Assembly (NCBI GenBank): GCA_013152545.1
Contig: JAADGF010000057.1
Span: 1 to 35,775 of the forward strand
Reading direction: 5' to 3'
Length of the DNA: 35,775 nucleotides
Source of the DNA: Gammaproteobacteria bacterium
GTDB lineage: Bacteria; Pseudomonadota; Gammaproteobacteria; SZUA-152
Shown: in pieces, positions 32,917 to 35,775 of the stretch
Position numbering within the stretch: the stretch's first letter is position 1
Layout: the number at the start of each line of letters is the position of its first letter
Notes under the pieces: model-generated
Database searches by the model: none
What the model saw: only the letters and a program-made list of their open reading frames with translations
Told to the model about the DNA's origin: nothing
Made by a program: the position numbers and the translations under genes

Positions 32917-34113
32917 ATGGGACATATTCTATTTACTTGGGAGTTAGGGGGCGGCGCTGGTCATATCAGCGGTTTTCTTCCTGTTGCACGACAGCTTAAA
33001 GAACAAGGGCATAGTGTCCAGTTAATTGTCAATGACGTAGTAACAGCAGAGTGGTTATTGGCTGGTGAAGACATTGATTATATGCAAGCACCGTTGTATC
33101 TACAAAGTAGCCATAAGTCGGTCGCATCATCGAGTTATTCCGGTATTCTGTTAAATCGGGGGTTTGCTGACGAAAAATCGCTGCTGGCACGAGTCAAGGC
33201 TTGGTTGACTTTGTACCGGCTAACAAAACCTGATTTAATATTACATGATTTTTCACCGACTGCATTATTAGCTAGTCGAGCACTGTCTATTCAAACAGCA
33301 TTATATGGCGCTGGTTTTTTTACACCGCCTTTAATGCTGCCGTTACCGAACTTTCGACCATGGATGCCAGTCAAAACACAGCAATTACTGGCTACTGATG
33401 CGCGCGTGTTATCGGTGGTCAATAACGTGTTAGTGACGCTTGAGCAGCCGCCACTCACTGCTTTAAAGGATCTTTTTGATGTTGAGGAAAATTTTTTATG
33501 TACATTGAATGAATTAGACCATTATCCTGAGCGCCCGGGTGCGGTTTATTGGGGGCCTCGGTTTGATTCAATGCAGGGTGTTATCCCGCAATGGCTACCG
33601 ACAGAAGGAAAAAAAATATTCGTTTACGTACACTCATTTTATCCTCATTTGGAGAAGTTGCTACGGGATATTCATGCGTGTGGCTATTCCTGCTTGATTT
33701 ATTCGCCAGGAATATCGAATGCATTAGTACGTAAATACCGCAGCGATGTCATTGATTTTTCAGACAAACCATTGCAACTGCAAGCAGTTGTTAAAGAATG
33801 CCAGCTGATTATTTGCAACGCGGGTCTTGGCATCGTATCTGCGTCGTTGTTAGCAGGAATACCAATGCTGTTGTTACCTATTCATGTAGAGCAGCTTATT
33901 GTTGCTAAACGTGCCGCCGCTGAAAAAGCTGCTCTGTATGAAATGCCTGAAAATAAAAAAAATAATTTTAAAAAACAAATCAAATTGCTAATGGAAAATA
34001 ATAGCTTCACGACAGCAGCTCGTGCTTTTGCAACCCGTTACCATCATTTTAATATGGCGGACATGCAAAAGCAGGTGGTGGCGCGTTGTGAAGAAATGAT
34101 GCCAAAACCTTAA
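32917..34113 (+). CDS. UGT-like (GT1) glycosyltransferase
   Basis: A 398-residue GT-B glycosyltransferase of the MGT/YjiC-like type. The N-terminal acceptor domain opens with the glycine-rich WELGGGAGHISGFLPVARQL and contains LILHDFSPTALLASRALSIQ. The C-terminal donor domain has KKIFVYVHSFYPHLEKLLRD and the nucleotide-sugar motif IICNAGLGIVSASLLAGIPM followed by LLPIHVEQ. The usual 'HGG' His of this motif is replaced by CNAG, so donor use may differ. The acceptor is unknown. A clear terminator follows. Confidence 0.85.
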   Translation: MGHILFTWELGGGAGHISGFLPVARQLKEQGHSVQLIVNDVVTAEWLLAGEDIDYMQAPLYLQSSHKSVASSSYSGILLNRGFADEKSLLARVKAWLTLYRLTKPDLILHDFSPTALLASRALSIQTALYGAGFFTPPLMLPLPNFRPWMPVKTQQLLATDARVLSVVNNVLVTLEQPPLTALKDLFDVEENFLCTLNELDHYPERPGAVYWGPRFDSMQGVIPQWLPTEGKKIFVYVHSFYPHLEKLLRDIHACGYSCLIYSPGISNALVRKYRSDVIDFSDKPLQLQAVVKECQLIICNAGLGIVSASLLAGIPMLLLPIHVEQLIVAKRAAAEKAALYEMPENKKNNFKKQIKLLMENNSFTTAARAFATRYHHFNMADMQKQVVARCEEMMPKP

Positions 34114-34224
34114 ACCTAAATTCATCAGCTGAACGCTTAAGTTTTACTGTCCTTTAAAATAATTGAAATATTGTGTTTTTACCCCCTTCACTCAAAGGGT
34201 GAGCACGCGATGGTGTTGTTATAA

Positions 34225-34269
34225 CGCGGTGTTAATATCTCATTTACAGCAGTAAACACCGCGCTTTTT
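34225..34269 (+). terminator. rho-independent terminator of the glycosyltransferase gene
   Basis: CGCGGTGTT (34225-34233) and AACACCGCG (34255-34263) form a perfect 9-bp G+C-rich stem with a 21-base loop, followed by CTTTTTCTTTG. It lies 112 bp after the stop codon. Confidence 0.75.
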
Positions 34270-34348
34270 CTTTGTTTTCGAACTAATCAAAGGTAATCTG
34301 AGCGATTACTTCTACTTTGTCACATTCATTTTATTAAATTTCAATCAT

Positions 34349-34606
34349 TTAGGTGGCGCGTGCTGTTTTTCTTCGCTGTCGATTTTGTTTCCGTAAAGCG
34401 GATTCTGTCGCTGCCCGTCTTTTCCCGTGCCAGTGTTCCAGTTGCAATAAAATGGTCTGTTCATCGTATTGAGCATTTGGCAATGTGTTCGCCAGTAGCA
34501 CTTGTATGTCATAACAACTGAGTAATGGAAACGCTTTTGAAAACTGTTCACGATGTTCGACCATATACAACATCGCCATCATGACCAGTGCCATGTGGCG
34601 ATGCAT
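34349..34606 (-). CDS. short hypothetical protein within the IS21 wreck
   Basis: An 85-residue open frame, basic at its C-terminus (RRAATESALRKQNRQRRKTA). It lies directly downstream of the istA remnant, where istB would be expected, but it does not look like the IstB ATPase (no Walker motifs). It may be an accessory gene of this element type, or noise. Not recognised. Confidence 0.3.
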   Translation of the reverse strand: MHRHMALVMMAMLYMVEHREQFSKAFPLLSCYDIQVLLANTLPNAQYDEQTILLQLEHWHGKRRAATESALRKQNRQRRKTARAT

Positions 34607-34629
34607 GCTGTTGTTTGACTAAGGTATCG

Positions 34630-35296
34630 TCATTCATGGTCGTTTTCCTCTGCGGTTTGTATGTCATCGTAATCGGATAGGTTTGCCGGTTTCACGCTGT
34701 AATGCCGGGCCTTTTCAGGTATTGCGATACGAAGGGGCGGCGGTTGCTGGCGTTGCTCTCGTCGCCGTGTCAGAATTTGGCGAACCCCCTCTGGATGCGG
34801 GGACTTATTTTGAATGGCCTCTTCAATCGCATGATGCAATTCCGATTGACCGTAGGCATCAAGACATTCAATTAACAAGTTGATTGTGGTTTTGAGCACA
34901 TGCCCTCGCGCGACGGCTTGCGCTAACAAGGCGTCGATCAAGGGTGATGCATGACTCAAGCGGTTATGCTTCGGGTTGTTTACGTGGACGCATTTGCGAT
35001 ATGCGTTGCCGAAAAAAACTGGGCGCACCGGGGTAGCCTCGCGCCTTCGCCATATCGTACAAACGGGCTGCCGTTAATCTAGGGTACTGGGCCAAGGTTT
35101 CATGAATGAAAGGCAAGTACGGATCAATGATGGAGGGCCGTAGCGTTCGTTCAACCTTCGGTAATCCTGCCTGGGCTAAGACACGATCGACGACGGAATG
35201 ATGAAGATTAAGTTGGGTCGCAATGGTACCCACTTTCCAATGCTCAACAAAATGATCACGTAAGATCTGATTTTCTTTTTCTTTACTCAGGGCCAT
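34630..35296 (-). pseudogene. istA: IS21-family transposase istA, internally deleted
   Basis: From ATG 35296 the translation MALSKEKENQILRDHFVEHW, then KVGTIATQLNLHHSVVDRVL and AQAGLPKVERTLRPSIIDPY, is the N-terminal helix-turn-helix of a common IS21 IstA group. It stops at RPRKQPEA (34964). Right at that point a second frame begins to read NRLSHASPLIDALLAQAVAR and ILTRRREQRQQPPPLRIAIP, the family's C-terminal end, and stops at 34630. The intact family is near 500 residues, so the whole DDE catalytic domain has been lost at a junction near 34964-34975. The element cannot move by itself. Confidence 0.82.
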
Positions 35297-35303
35297 TCGG
35301 TGT

Positions 35304-35515
35304 TTAACGTTGCTGGCGCTGTGCATTATTAAGGCGACCTTTACGACTGTTTTGATATTTTATCTGAGCGCGTTTACAGGATTCTTTACGGGCGTGGCGT
35401 GCTGTCGGCATCGGTGAGCACAATATCGCTGGCCATAATTGCAGGCTTGACAGACCATCACTTGACGACGACAACGCAGGCATTGAAAAAGACGTGTGGA
35501 GGATGTGATCGGCAT
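35304..35515 (-). pseudogene. small Cys-rich protein gene of the IS21 group, frameshifted
   Basis: From ATG 35515 the translation MPITSSTRLFQCLRCRRQVM, then VCQACNYGQRYCAHRCRQHA, has a zinc-knuckle pattern (CxxC, CxxC, CxxxC) like the small protein encoded just upstream of istA in this group. The family then continues ARKESCKRAQIKYQNSRKGR, which here is in another frame. A 5-bp tandem duplication (35391-35400, GGCGT twice on the plus strand) causes the shift. Removing it would restore one frame through to 35304. Confidence 0.6.
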
Positions 35516-35775
35516 GTGGCGGCCGATGAGGGCTAGATTTTATCCCAATAACGTGTAAAGATTATCGGGCTGTGCGACTGCACGGTGTTTTGTGGCATGA
35601 CGTCACGTCGACTGCGAATCTTTGTGGGCGTCATGCCGATCTCATCAGCCCGCCTTTTATACCGTTTTATGGTAAAGAATTCACCTGTGTCGTCTCTATC
35701 TTTTTGGGAATTCGACCTCTAAATAGAAAAATTTCTTAACGATATGTCAAGTGATCGATATTTGAGCTAATCACA
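35516..35775. other. non-coding end of the window, possible IS21 left end
   Basis: No gene. A pair GGCATGACG (35611-35619) and CGTCATGCC (35629-35637) is an inverted repeat that could belong to the element's terminal region. The true element end was not identified. Confidence 0.35.

Overview
The window looks like the chromosome of a flagellated, probably marine, gammaproteobacterium of moderate G+C. Reasons: the order tRNA-Ser, SRP RNA, dnaX, ybaB, recR on one strand is the usual gammaproteobacterial arrangement; an aat/bpt N-degron transferase pair is present; and fliA, motA/motB, YaeQ, DUF1249 and YbeL-type genes all fit. No genus can be named from the sequence alone.

Layout. (1) Bases 1-9350 are accessory DNA. 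They hold an AbiE-type toxin-antitoxin locus whose toxin is internally deleted, and a visibly G+C-richer two-gene island (1886-4569) encoding an AHH/HNH-nuclease effector of the type VI secretion kind with a DUF1629/Imm11-type immunity protein. A nested inverted-repeat element, transposase wrecks (ISNCY-like, IS630-like), a subtilase tail, an intact vapBC pair with a visible operator, and a decayed exported LamG-domain gene follow. An unrecognised membrane protein and a tiny secreted Cys protein close this part. (2) 9465-15640, mostly minus strand: AmmeMemoRadiSam proteins A and B, a small conserved gene, bpt and aat, a COG3146 acyltransferase, and a divergent YcgR/PilZ protein. (3) 15896-18637: two tandem spondin-domain exported proteins and a Sel1-repeat protein with a 12-bp minisatellite tail encoding TPEV repeats. 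(4) 18922-24506, minus strand: response regulator, DUF1249 protein, fliA, recR, ybaB, dnaX, SRP RNA and tRNA-Ser(GGA). The dnaX gene carries an A9 tract at codon 431 that would give a gamma-like short product after slippage. (5) 25395-34270, mostly plus strand: a sigma-28-type promoter and motAB, aroC, a four-helix membrane protein, an MFS transporter, a zinc-ribbon protein, yaeQ (minus strand) and a UGT-like glycosyltransferase ending at a clear terminator. (6) 34349-35775: a wrecked IS21-family element.

How the genes work together. FliA, the MotAB stator with its candidate FliA promoter and the PilZ protein form a dispersed motility set. DnaX, RecR and YbaB serve replication and repair. Aat and Bpt tag proteins for ClpS/ClpAP degradation. 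The first 9 kb is a landing zone where toxin systems and transposons arrive and decay.

The strongest points for follow-up are the effector/immunity island, the dnaX A9 slippage site, the nested repeat element (a second, uninterrupted copy sits upstream of bpt), the deleted abiEii next to an intact antitoxin and operator, and the paired spondin genes. All family assignments are from recognition of the translated sequence; no search was run.
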